Source: Alcanivorax sp. 24 (lineage in GTDB: Bacteria; Pseudomonadota; Gammaproteobacteria; Pseudomonadales; Alcanivoracaceae). Taken from it: a stretch of DNA of 64,000 nucleotides. Positions 34,137 through 42,233 of this stretch are shown one piece after another; the stretch's first letter is position 1; the number at the start of each line of letters is the position of its first letter. The stretch spans positions 62,001-126,000 of the forward strand of contig NZ_SNUA01000001.1 of the NCBI RefSeq assembly GCF_004360225.1, read 5' to 3'. Under the pieces are notes generated by a model. The model was not told where the DNA came from. It saw only the letters and a program-made list of their open reading frames with translations, and searched no databases. Position numbers and translations under genes: made by a program.

Positions 34137-34961
34137 ATGAGTGACGTGATCCGTGTGATCGAAACCGAGACGCCCGGGGTGGTGGAGGTTCGCCTCAACC
34201 GGCCGGACAAGCACAATGCGTTGAACAGCGAGCTGTTTGCCGCCCTGGCCGGGATGGCGGAACGGCTTTCCGCCTGGCGGGGGCTGCGCGCCGTGGTGCT
34301 CAGCGGTGAGGGCAAGAGTTTTTGCGCCGGGCTGGATATGGAAAATTTCTCGCGCATGGCGCAAGGCAGTGGCGCCGGTGTCGGCGGCCGCAAAACCCTG
34401 GCCGAACGCACCCACGGTGACAGCAATCTGGCCCAGTACGCCGCCATGGTCTGGCGCGATGTGCCGGTGCCGGTGATCGCCGCGGTCCAAGGCGTGGCCT
34501 TTGGCGGTGGCCTGCAAGTGGCCCTGGGCGCGGACCTGCGCCTGGCCCGCGCCGATTCCCGCTGGTCGGTGATGGAAATTCAGTGGGGGTTGGTGCCGGA
34601 CATGGCCGGCATGGTGTTGATCAGTGAGCTGGTACGGCCGGATCGGGTGCGCGAACTGTGCTATTCCGGCCGTATTTTCGATGGTGAAGAGGCGGCGGAC
34701 CTGGGATTGGTGACGCGGGTCTGTGAGTCTCCCCGCGAGGAAGCTCTGGCCATGGCCCGGGACATCGCCGGCCGTAACCCTCATGCGGTGCGTGCCATGA
34801 AACGCCTGCTCAATCAATCCGCCATGCCACAGGAGCAGACCGCCCGGGTGCTGCTGGCGGAATCGGTGGAACAGGATGCGATCATCGGCCAGCCCAACCA
34901 GGTTGAAGCGGTTTATGCCAGAATGGAGAAGCGCGCGCCGGTGTTCCGTGATCCGGAGTAG
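34137..34961 (+). CDS. Crotonase-family protein, delta3,5-delta2,4-dienoyl-CoA isomerase-like
   Basis: 274 residues. GKSFCAGLDME and GVAFGGGLQVA are the oxyanion regions. In MEIQWGLVPDMAG a Glu and an Asp are exactly eight residues apart, the spacing of E196 and D204 in rat dienoyl-CoA isomerase (ECH1), while the first hydratase Glu is a Gln here. It would move 3,5-diene bonds to 2,4 for the reductase encoded just upstream. Last gene of the racemase operon. Confidence 0.83.
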   Translation: MSDVIRVIETETPGVVEVRLNRPDKHNALNSELFAALAGMAERLSAWRGLRAVVLSGEGKSFCAGLDMENFSRMAQGSGAGVGGRKTLAERTHGDSNLAQYAAMVWRDVPVPVIAAVQGVAFGGGLQVALGADLRLARADSRWSVMEIQWGLVPDMAGMVLISELVRPDRVRELCYSGRIFDGEEAADLGLVTRVCESPREEALAMARDIAGRNPHAVRAMKRLLNQSAMPQEQTARVLLAESVEQDAIIGQPNQVEAVYARMEKRAPVFRDPE

Positions 34962-35217
34962 TCGCTGACAGGCGACGCCAGCTTGGGCGCTCCACGGGCC
35001 ATTGCTGTCCCACCGTTGTGGAACGGGCCGCTAACACGCAACACGCTGGCACGCCAACACGCGTTGAAAACACTCGGGCATCCCGGGGTTGCTTTGAATT
35101 CGTGTCCCCAAGGCCGGCAAGCGGGCCTTGGGTTTGGCGTGCCGGCGTGTCAGCGTGCCAGCGGATTGTGGGACACTAATGCTCCACGGAGCACGATAAT
35201 TGGGTGAGGAAAGACCG
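34962..35217. repeat. Second dispersed repeat family, copy 2, with flanking short repeats
   Basis: 35096-35150 matches the repeat at 11448-11545 (GAATTCGTGT ... CCAAGGCCGG ... CTTGGGTTTGGCGTGCC). It is flanked by runs of CACGC/GCGTG words (35035-35065, 35140-35165). No gene seen. Confidence 0.55.
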
Positions 35218-36504
35218 GTGAACCTGTTCGAGGATCCGGAGGCGCCCCGGCGCTTTCTGCGTGAACTGTTCGACGCGGCGGTCCTCGCCGCGCAACCGGA
35301 ACACTGTGTTCCGCCCTGGCTGCCGGAAGACGATGGTGGTCCGTTGCTGGTGCTCGGTGCCGGTAAGGCGGCGGCGGCCATGGCGCGGGCGGTGGAAGCG
35401 CATTGGTCCGGCCCACTCACTGGTCTGGTGGTGACCCGCTATGGCCACGGTTTGCCCACCCGCCACATCGAAGTGGTGGAGGCCGCGCATCCGGTGCCGG
35501 ACGAAGCCGGGGAACGGGCCGCCCGGCGTATTCTGGAGTTGGCACGGGCGGCGGGACCTGGAGACCGGGTGCTGTGCCTGATCTCCGGTGGTGGTTCGGC
35601 ACTGCTGAGTCTGCCCGCCGCGGGGCTGTCCCTGTCTTGCAAGCAAGCGCTTACTGGTGAGCTGCTACGCTGCGGCGCCGCCATCGATGAAATCAACACG
35701 GTGCGCAAGCATCTGTCGGCGATCAAGGGCGGGCGCCTGGCCGAGGCGCTGGCGCCCGCCGAGTCTCATACCCTGGTGATCTCCGATGTGCCTGGCGATG
35801 ACCCCAGTGTCATCGCCTCCGGCCCTACCGTGGCGGATGCTTCCACCTCGGCGGAAGCGCTGGCGGTGCTGGAACGCTACGGTATCGAGGTTCCGGAGGC
35901 GGTTCGCCGTCACCTGAACAGCCCGGCATCGGAAACCCCGAAACCTGGTGCCACCTGCTTTCAATCCGCTCGCCTCAACTGCATCGCCACACCGGCGCTG
36001 AGTCTGCGCGCCGCTGCCCGGCGGGCGCGGGAGCAAGGGGTGGCGGCGGCGGTGCTGTCCGACCGTATCGAAGGTGAGGCGCGGGACATTGGCGTCCTGC
36101 ACGCGGAGTTGGCTCATCAGGCCCGGCGTGGCGGCGGGTTCGGCGGTTTGCGACTGCCCCTGGTGTTGTTATCGGGCGGCGAAACCACGGTCACCGTGAC
36201 CGGCAAGGGGCGGGGCGGTCGCAATGCGGAGTTTCTGCTCGGGGCGGCTTTGAATCTGGACGACGTGCCCGGCATTCACGCTCTGGCTGGTGATACCGAT
36301 GGTATCGACGGTACCGAGGATAACGCCGGCGCGGTGTACCACCCCGGTTTGATGGCCGAAGCCCGGACACGCCAGCTGGATGGTCACCAGGCGCTGGCCG
36401 ACCATGACGCCTACGGCTTTTTTCAGGCCCTGGGCGGCCTGGTGGTCACCGGCCCCACCCATACCAACGTGAATGACTTCCGCGCCTTTCTGGTACTGGG
36501 GTAG
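35218..36504 (+). CDS. Glycerate 2-kinase-like protein (MOFRL family)
   Basis: 428 residues, the family length. The N-terminal domain has LVLGAGKAAAAMARAVE and LCLISGGGSALLSLP; INTVRKHLSAIKGGRLAE and the VISDVPGDDPSVIASGPT loop follow. The C-terminal MOFRL domain has LLSGGETTVTVTGKGRGGRNAEF and AGDTDGIDG. It phosphorylates glycerate, or a close analogue, to the 2-phosphate. Start GTG 35218 has GAGGA upstream. No TCGTC site was found ahead of it, and its link to the acid pathway is unclear. Confidence 0.88.
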   Translation: MNLFEDPEAPRRFLRELFDAAVLAAQPEHCVPPWLPEDDGGPLLVLGAGKAAAAMARAVEAHWSGPLTGLVVTRYGHGLPTRHIEVVEAAHPVPDEAGERAARRILELARAAGPGDRVLCLISGGGSALLSLPAAGLSLSCKQALTGELLRCGAAIDEINTVRKHLSAIKGGRLAEALAPAESHTLVISDVPGDDPSVIASGPTVADASTSAEALAVLERYGIEVPEAVRRHLNSPASETPKPGATCFQSARLNCIATPALSLRAAARRAREQGVAAAVLSDRIEGEARDIGVLHAELAHQARRGGGFGGLRLPLVLLSGGETTVTVTGKGRGGRNAEFLLGAALNLDDVPGIHALAGDTDGIDGTEDNAGAVYHPGLMAEARTRQLDGHQALADHDAYGFFQALGGLVVTGPTHTNVNDFRAFLVLG

Positions 36505-36556
36505 CTGGCGGTCCACTGTTGCCCCGCAGCTTTGGACCTGCCCGTTTACAATGCTC

Positions 36557-36627
36557 ATTCGCTGGCAAGCCAGCTTCCCACAGCGGCTCAATAGTCTCTT
36601 CTGTGGGAAGCTGGCTTGCCAGCGAAT
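36557..36627. repeat. REPIN-like 71-bp inverted repeat
   Basis: ATTCGCTGGCAAGCCAGCTT ... AAGCTGGCTTGCCAGCGAAT, nearly perfect arms around CCCACAGCGGCTCAATAG. It lies between the glycerate kinase and the convergent LuxR gene. Confidence 0.88.
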
Positions 36628-36703
36628 ACAGCTGTGATGGTCCGGCCTCCCGAATTTGCGGAGCCCCCGTGGCTCACCGCCCTCGATTCAACCGACGGTG
36701 GCT

Positions 36704-39436
36704 CTAAACCACCCCGGCCTTGCGGGCGATGGCCACCGCCTCGGTGCGGTTGCTGGCGTTGAGCTTGGCATTGATGTTGCGCAAATGAGTACGGATGGTG
36801 CTGTCGGAAACAAACAGCTTTTCCGCCATGGCGCTGTTGGAATGCCCTTCCGCGAGCAGCTTGAGCACGCGGATTTCCTTGCGTGTCAGTGGTTCGGGCA
36901 GCAGCAATGCCTGTGCGTCTTCCACCGGTGGGTAAGCGTTGAAGACGGTGGGACCAAACCCTTGCAGCAGCTGCTGCAGGTATTCGGCGAACAGAGGCTC
37001 GCGGCGATCCTGTTTCCGTTCGAGCGTATCGGACTGCAGATGCACCACCAGCGCGCCCACCCGTGGGCCTTCGTCCAGAATCAGACGGAAATAACCTTCG
37101 CGGCAGGCTTCCTTGAGTACTTTTTCCATTTCTTCCAGGGCGCCGCGCAACTGTCCTTTGCGCTGCAGCGCCACCGCCAGGAACAGGCGCAGCTTGCAGG
37201 CGCGGCGGTAACGGGAGTCGTTCACCGCTTCGGCGATCGCCTGGCGCAGCTTCTCCACCGCGATACTGGCGTCGCCGACCAGGCTTTCCCAACGTAACCG
37301 GCCGATTTGCGCGGTTTCCAGATCGTTGGCCAGCAGCCGCAGTCCCTTCACCCGGTCCCATACCTGCGGGTCGTCGGCCCGCTCCAGCTCGGCCAGGGAA
37401 GCCTCTTCGTCGCCCTGCAGCAACATCAGGTGGGCCCGTTCCAGGCGCGCCGTGGCGACCATGCGGGGCTGTTGGCGTCGGTGTCCGGTCAGTTCCAGGG
37501 AGGCCAGAATCTGGAACGCCTTATCCAGGTCCCCCTCATGAAAGGCGATACGGGAGAGCATCACGTCGCCAAGGATCATGTGATCCGGCAAACCAATATC
37601 GCGCACCAGCGGCACATAGACGTTGAGCAACCGAGCCGCCTGTGGCAGATCATTGGATTCGTAGACGGCGCTGGCATGCAGTACGCCGGCCCAGGCATTG
37701 CCGGTGGTGCCGCTGAAGGAAAAGGCGCCACGCGCCCGGGTCATGCCCACCGCGAGACGGAAGCGGGCGGCGGCCTGGCGCTGGCGGCCTTCCTGCAGAT
37801 CGATGATGCCTTCCACGGATTCGGAATACATGGCGTTGAAGGCGCTTTCGTAGACACCCTGGACGTCGCGGGCACCGTCCAGTAACTGCCGGGCTTCCTG
37901 ATACTCGCCCATCACCGAATAGGCATTGGCCACGGTATTGACCAGCGCGGTGTCGGCGAAAGGGTCGCCATTGGGCAGTTGCTTCAAGGCTTCGCGGCCG
38001 ATCCGGTAGGCTTCCTCGAAGTCGTCCATGATCGCCAGAATGGACGGGCGCAGCGCCAGCACATGGGGGCGGATTTGCGGATCGCGGGAGTTTTCCAGGC
38101 CGGTACGCTGCAGCAAATCCATGGCCTTGCGCGGGCTGGATGTGAAACACAGAGCCCAGACATGGATCGCCTGCAGCAGCGGAAAGCCATCCAGGCGCTC
38201 CGCCGGGATGGTGTCGAACCAGCGCGCCAATAGACGCATGCGTCCCTGGGCCAGCAGCTCTTCACCGTGCACCGCCAGCAGTTCCAGAGCGCGGCGGTAA
38301 TCCTTGCCCTCCAGGGCATGATCAATGGCCGGCACCGGGCGGTGCTGGTCCTCGAACCAGTGTGAGGCGGCACGGTGCAGATAAGGGACTTCCTGAGGCA
38401 GGTGTTGCTCCAATTGCGCGCGCAGGAAATCGGCGAACAGGCTGTGATAGCGGTACAACCGTTCCTGGCCTTCAATCGGCACCAGGAAAATGTTGGCCTC
38501 GTTGAGCAGGTTGATCAGTGATTCGCTGTCGGTGTCCGGCAACAGGGCGTTGCACAATGGCACGCTCATGTAGCGCAGAATGCTGGTGCGCAACAGGAAA
38601 TTCCTGACCCGCGGTGGTTGCTGAGAGAGCACGTCCTCGGCCAGATAGTGGGCCACCGCGCGATTCTCGCCGGAGAAGCCGGCAATGAACTCCGCCGGTG
38701 CCGGATGGTGCTCCAATGCCAGGGAGGCGAGCCAGAGCGCCGCCACCCAGCCTTCGGTTTTGTCGTGGATATGGCCGAGGTCGTCCAGTGACAGCGACAG
38801 TTGGCGGCAGCCATTGAGAAAATGATGGGTTTCCTCCTTGGAGAAACGCATCAGCTCGGAGTCGATTTCCAGCAACCGTCCACGGGCGCGCAGTCGGCCC
38901 AGGCCCAGTTCCGGCACGCTGCGGGAGCCGATCACCAGACGACAATTATGGGGCAGGTGATCAATGATTTCGCGCACCAACCCCAGCACGGTGGGCTCGT
39001 GAATCCGTTCGAAATCATCCAGGAACAAGGCGAAGGCCGCATGTTCGGCGGCCAGACTGGTTACCAGTTCCAGAGCGGTGTCGCCGGGCGACTTGCTCGA
39101 ATGCAGGCCGCGCTCCGGCTCCTGGGGCAACGCCATCATCGAAGAGATCGCCGCTTCGACACAGGAGAGAAAGCGCTGGATGTCGTTGTCGGCATCGTCC
39201 AGGGTCAGCCATGCGGTGGCCACACCCTCGGATTCAAACCGTTCCAGGCATTGCGCCATCAGTGTGGATTTACCGAAGCCCGCCGGCGCCTGGAATAACA
39301 CCAGCTTGGCGGCGCTGGCGCCCACCACGGAGTCACGGATGCGGGTACGGGTAACCTGTGAAGAATGCGACGTGGGCGGGCTCAGCTTGCTATTGAGCAA
39401 CGTCCTCGTGGAAAGCAGATAGCTCGACGTCTTCAT
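36704..39436 (-). CDS. MalT-type (LAL) LuxR-family transcriptional activator
   Basis: 910 residues. N-terminal ATPase with Walker A APAGFGKST (residues 50-58) and a Walker B-like FALFLDDFERI, a long helical TPR-like region, and a C-terminal LuxR HTH (LTRKEIRVLKLLAEG, NSAMAEKLFVSDSTIRTHLRNI). Such proteins are ATP-dependent activators triggered by a small ligand, as MalT is by maltotriose or AlkS by alkanes. It lies in the middle of the catabolic island and is the best candidate to bind the TCGTC-N6-GACGA sites; GGACGA in several half-sites resembles the MalT box core GGA(T/G)GA. That link is inference. Confidence 0.92.
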   Translation of the reverse strand: MKTSSYLLSTRTLLNSKLSPPTSHSSQVTRTRIRDSVVGASAAKLVLFQAPAGFGKSTLMAQCLERFESEGVATAWLTLDDADNDIQRFLSCVEAAISSMMALPQEPERGLHSSKSPGDTALELVTSLAAEHAAFALFLDDFERIHEPTVLGLVREIIDHLPHNCRLVIGSRSVPELGLGRLRARGRLLEIDSELMRFSKEETHHFLNGCRQLSLSLDDLGHIHDKTEGWVAALWLASLALEHHPAPAEFIAGFSGENRAVAHYLAEDVLSQQPPRVRNFLLRTSILRYMSVPLCNALLPDTDSESLINLLNEANIFLVPIEGQERLYRYHSLFADFLRAQLEQHLPQEVPYLHRAASHWFEDQHRPVPAIDHALEGKDYRRALELLAVHGEELLAQGRMRLLARWFDTIPAERLDGFPLLQAIHVWALCFTSSPRKAMDLLQRTGLENSRDPQIRPHVLALRPSILAIMDDFEEAYRIGREALKQLPNGDPFADTALVNTVANAYSVMGEYQEARQLLDGARDVQGVYESAFNAMYSESVEGIIDLQEGRQRQAAARFRLAVGMTRARGAFSFSGTTGNAWAGVLHASAVYESNDLPQAARLLNVYVPLVRDIGLPDHMILGDVMLSRIAFHEGDLDKAFQILASLELTGHRRQQPRMVATARLERAHLMLLQGDEEASLAELERADDPQVWDRVKGLRLLANDLETAQIGRLRWESLVGDASIAVEKLRQAIAEAVNDSRYRRACKLRLFLAVALQRKGQLRGALEEMEKVLKEACREGYFRLILDEGPRVGALVVHLQSDTLERKQDRREPLFAEYLQQLLQGFGPTVFNAYPPVEDAQALLLPEPLTRKEIRVLKLLAEGHSNSAMAEKLFVSDSTIRTHLRNINAKLNASNRTEAVAIARKAGVV

Positions 39437-40054
39437 GGAAGCCTACCTCAAGGGTGAACCGAGCCGATGCAACCATCGGTTCTTGTTGTTATGGCTTTAT
39501 TGCTGCCAGGGCACAGTGCGGGTGAAACGCGGTGAGCAGAGAGTCGAGCGGCTCCCGAGCCGATCTTGCCGCTCTCTGGTACCTGCTACCTTCCGGCTGA
39601 TTCTTGCCAATTTCCGCACCTACCAAAGGGTATCCTGAAACCTACAGCCGTGGGAGCTTATGTTCAAGCCAGTGCGGTTACTTGTAGGGGGGTGGCAAGG
39701 GGTTGTCAATGAACCGGGTCAGGTGGCGAGATTTTGCCAACCTGAACCGGCAGTTTTCGCCAGGGATCAGACGGGAAAGCCAGGGCCTTATTTCTGTTTA
39801 TTCCATAAATATCAAAGGCCTTGCACTGTTTCGTCCATTTAGACGATATCCAGTGTCGGTGCACTCTCCTAGCCTTTTAGAGCCTGAACAGGCAGGCAGC
39901 GGCGCGGTCATGCCGTGGTATCGAAAAGAGAACGAACGTACACCGTCAGAGCCTGAATACTTCCTGGAATTTCAGTGGTCATTGCGATGCAGTGTTCTCG
40001 GAACCGCTCCGGCGCCGTTGCCATTCCTTATATGAGTTAATTGAAGGATTTCCT
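39437..40054. other. Divergent control region between the LAL regulator and SDR
   Basis: 618 bases. It contains the TCGTC site at 39831 and a TAGCCT -10-like sequence serving the SDR, and presumably the promoter of the regulator. Short open frames present lack ribosome binding sites. Confidence 0.5.
39831..39846 (+). promoter_or_regulatory. TCGTC-N6-GACGA site, HSD10-like SDR
   Basis: TCGTCCATTTAGACGA. TAGCCT (39870-39875) as -10 puts the centre near -43, leaving a leader of about 170 bases. Confidence 0.7.
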
Positions 40055-40837
40055 ATGAAACTGGATTCTTCCGTGAGCGCAGTGATTACCGGTGGGGCTT
40101 CCGGCCTGGGGGCGGCCACTGCCCGGCGTCTGGCCGCCCATGGGGTGCGGGTGGCGCTGTTCGACGTTAACGAAGAGCAAGGCGAGGCCCTGGCGGCCGA
40201 ACTGGGCGGCGTGTTCTGCAAGGTGGACGTCACCGATGACGCGTCCGTGGACCAGGGCTTCGAAAAGGCCCGTGCCGCCATTGGCCAGGAGCGCATCCTG
40301 GTGAACTGCGCCGGCATCGGGGGTTCCGCCAAGACCGCCGGCCGGGACAAGAAAGACGGCTCCACCAATCATTATCCGATCGACCAGTTCAATCGCATTG
40401 TCCAGATCAACCTGGTCGGTTCGTTCCGCTGTTCCGCCAAGGCGGCCAAGGGCATGTTGTCCCTGGATCCGCTGGAGCATGGCGAGCGAGGAGTGATGAT
40501 CAACACGGCCTCGGTGGCCGCTCAGGATGGTCAGATCGGGCAGACCGCCTATTCCGCCTCGAAGGCCGCCCTGGTGGGCATGACGCTGCCCATGGCCCGT
40601 GATCTGATGAGCGAGGGCATCCGTGTCAACACCATCATGCCGGGAATCTTCGAAACCCCGCTGCTGGCCCGTTTGCCGGAAAACGTGAAACAGTCCCTGT
40701 CCGCCTCGGTGCCGTTCCCGAAACGGCTGGGCAGCCCCGATGAATTCGCCCAGTTGGCGGAAACCATGATCGTCAATGGTTACTTCAACGGTGAGAGTGT
40801 GCGCCTGGACGGTGCCATCCGCATGGCGCCACGGTGA
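40055..40837 (+). CDS. 3-hydroxyacyl-CoA dehydrogenase-type SDR (HSD17B10-like)
   Basis: 260 residues. The cofactor motif TGGASGLGAAT, DVNEEQG for NAD preference, NCAGIGG, and YSASKAAL as active-site pair are intact. The region KTAGRDKKDG with the long loop before FNRIVQINLVGSFRC matches type II 3-hydroxyacyl-CoA dehydrogenases. It would oxidise the 3-hydroxyacyl-CoA just before thiolysis; the thiolase gene is next. The ATG at 40055 follows GAAGGA. Confidence 0.86.
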   Translation: MKLDSSVSAVITGGASGLGAATARRLAAHGVRVALFDVNEEQGEALAAELGGVFCKVDVTDDASVDQGFEKARAAIGQERILVNCAGIGGSAKTAGRDKKDGSTNHYPIDQFNRIVQINLVGSFRCSAKAAKGMLSLDPLEHGERGVMINTASVAAQDGQIGQTAYSASKAALVGMTLPMARDLMSEGIRVNTIMPGIFETPLLARLPENVKQSLSASVPFPKRLGSPDEFAQLAETMIVNGYFNGESVRLDGAIRMAPR

Positions 40838-40856
40838 GCCGGCAAGGGCGGGAAAA

Positions 40857-40872
40857 TCGTCGCTTCGGACGG
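40857..40872 (+). promoter_or_regulatory. TCGTC-N6-GACGA site (one mismatch), thiolase/ligase operon
   Basis: TCGTCGCTTCGGACGG, the last base differing. GAGAAT (40895-40900) as -10 puts the centre near -42. The first 15 bases are identical to the site at 16926. Confidence 0.7.
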
Positions 40873-40954
40873 TGCTCCCGCCCGGCCACGCTTTGAGAAT
40901 TCAATCAATCGGTGCCGTTCGTATCGGGCGGCACGCCGCAGGAAGGATCAAAAC

Positions 40955-42136
40955 ATGAGTGAAGCCTATATCGTTGCCGCGGCCCGCACCGCGGGTGGCC
41001 GCCGCGGCGGCCGTCTCTCCGGCTGGCACCCCGCCGATCTGGCCGGCCAGGTGCTCAATGCCCTGCTGGATCGCGCCGATGCGGACCCGGCTCTGATCGA
41101 GGATGTGATCATGGGCTGCGTCGGCCAGGCTGGTGAACAGTCCAACAACGTGGCCCGTAACGCGGTGCTGGCCTCGCGCCTGCCGGAATCGGTGCCGGCC
41201 ACCTCGGTGGACCGTCAGTGCGGGTCCTCCCAACAAGCATTGCATTTCGCTGCCCAGGCGGTGATGTCCGGCACCCAGGACATCGTTATCGCCGCCGGCG
41301 TGGAATCCATGAGCCGGGTTCCCATGGGGTCGCCGTCCTCTCTGGCGCGTCAGCAGGGGCTCGGGCACTACTTCAGCCCGGCGATGAAGGAACGCTACCC
41401 GGATATTCCGGATTTCAGCCAGTTCATGGGCGCTGAGATGATGGCCGAGAAGTACGACCTGGCCAAGGACGAGCTGGATCGCTTTGCCCTGCTTAGCCAT
41501 GAGCGTGCCAGGCGTGCCACCGAGGCTGGTGACTTCAAGGACGAAATCGTGCCGCTGCCGGTTCGCAGCGTCGATGGTGCCGGTGACGGCGAAACCCATG
41601 ATGTGGATGAAGGCATTCGCTTCGACGCCACTCTGGAAGGCATTCAGAACGTCAAATTGCTGAAGGAAGGCGGGCGTATCACCGCCGCCACCGCCAGCCA
41701 GATCTGTGACGGTGCGTCCGGTGTCATGGTGGTCAACGAGCGTGGCCTGAAAGCCCTTGGGCTGGAGCCCATGGCCCGCATTCACCATTTGACCGTGATC
41801 GGTCACGATCCGGTGATCATGCTGGAAGCGCCGATTCCAGCCACCGAGCGGGCGCTGAAGAAAGCGGGCATGAGCATTGATGACATCGATCTTTTCGAAG
41901 TCAACGAAGCCTTCGCGCCGGTACCGCTGGCCTGGCTGAAAACACTGGGCGCCGACGCCGACCGCCTGAACGTGAACGGCGGCGCCATTTCCCTGGGGCA
42001 CCCGCTGGGCGGTTCCGGCACCAAGCTGATGACCACGCTGTTGCATGCTCTGAAAAAGCGCGACAAACGCTATGGTCTGCAGACCATGTGTGAAGGCGGC
42101 GGTCTGGCCAACGTGACCATCGTCGAGCGCCTCTGA
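40955..42136 (+). CDS. Acetyl-CoA C-acyltransferase (thiolase)
   Basis: 393 residues. Catalytic residues are present: C89 in DRQCGSSQQA, H349 in ISLGHPLGGSG and C379 in MCEGGGLAN. NEAFAPVPLAW is the conserved NEAFA region. It cleaves 3-ketoacyl-CoA with CoA, closing the beta-oxidation cycle. It follows the 3-hydroxyacyl-CoA dehydrogenase gene and is the first gene of its own operon with a ligase. Confidence 0.94.
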   Translation: MSEAYIVAAARTAGGRRGGRLSGWHPADLAGQVLNALLDRADADPALIEDVIMGCVGQAGEQSNNVARNAVLASRLPESVPATSVDRQCGSSQQALHFAAQAVMSGTQDIVIAAGVESMSRVPMGSPSSLARQQGLGHYFSPAMKERYPDIPDFSQFMGAEMMAEKYDLAKDELDRFALLSHERARRATEAGDFKDEIVPLPVRSVDGAGDGETHDVDEGIRFDATLEGIQNVKLLKEGGRITAATASQICDGASGVMVVNERGLKALGLEPMARIHHLTVIGHDPVIMLEAPIPATERALKKAGMSIDDIDLFEVNEAFAPVPLAWLKTLGADADRLNVNGGAISLGHPLGGSGTKLMTTLLHALKKRDKRYGLQTMCEGGGLANVTIVERL

Positions 42137-42154
42137 TTCCGGACGCGCTGATCT

Positions 42155-42206
42155 CCCCGCGGGCCGGGGTATACCGGCTTGCGGGGTCCGTTCGGTGGAC
42201 GAACGG
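42155..42206 (+). other. Hairpin and palindrome between thiolase and ligase
   Basis: CCCCGC ... GCGGGG with inner CCGG/CCGG (42155-42186) forms a hairpin without a T-run, followed by the perfect palindrome CCGTTCG-N5-CGAACGG (42188-42206). They may reduce read-through or bind a regulator. Confidence 0.4.
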
Positions 42207-42213
42207 TATAACG

Positions 42214-42221
42214 AATAACAA
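42214..42221 (+). promoter_or_regulatory. CA motif at the ribosome binding site of the AlkK-like ligase
   Basis: AATAACAA adjoins the AAGGAGG site of the following gene, fitting AANAANAA and well placed for Hfq/Crc-type translational repression. Confidence 0.5.
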
Positions 42222-42233
42222 AAGGAGGTATCC

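Noticed and set aside
39703-40035. A 110-codon frame between the LAL regulator and the SDR gene
   Set aside because: It runs through the predicted operator and promoter and lacks a ribosome binding site and recognisable motifs.
42188-42206. Palindrome CCGTTCG-N5-CGAACGG as a twelfth TCGTC operator
   Set aside because: It contains GGACGA on one side, but the other half does not match TCGTC at the right spacing and it lies within an operon.
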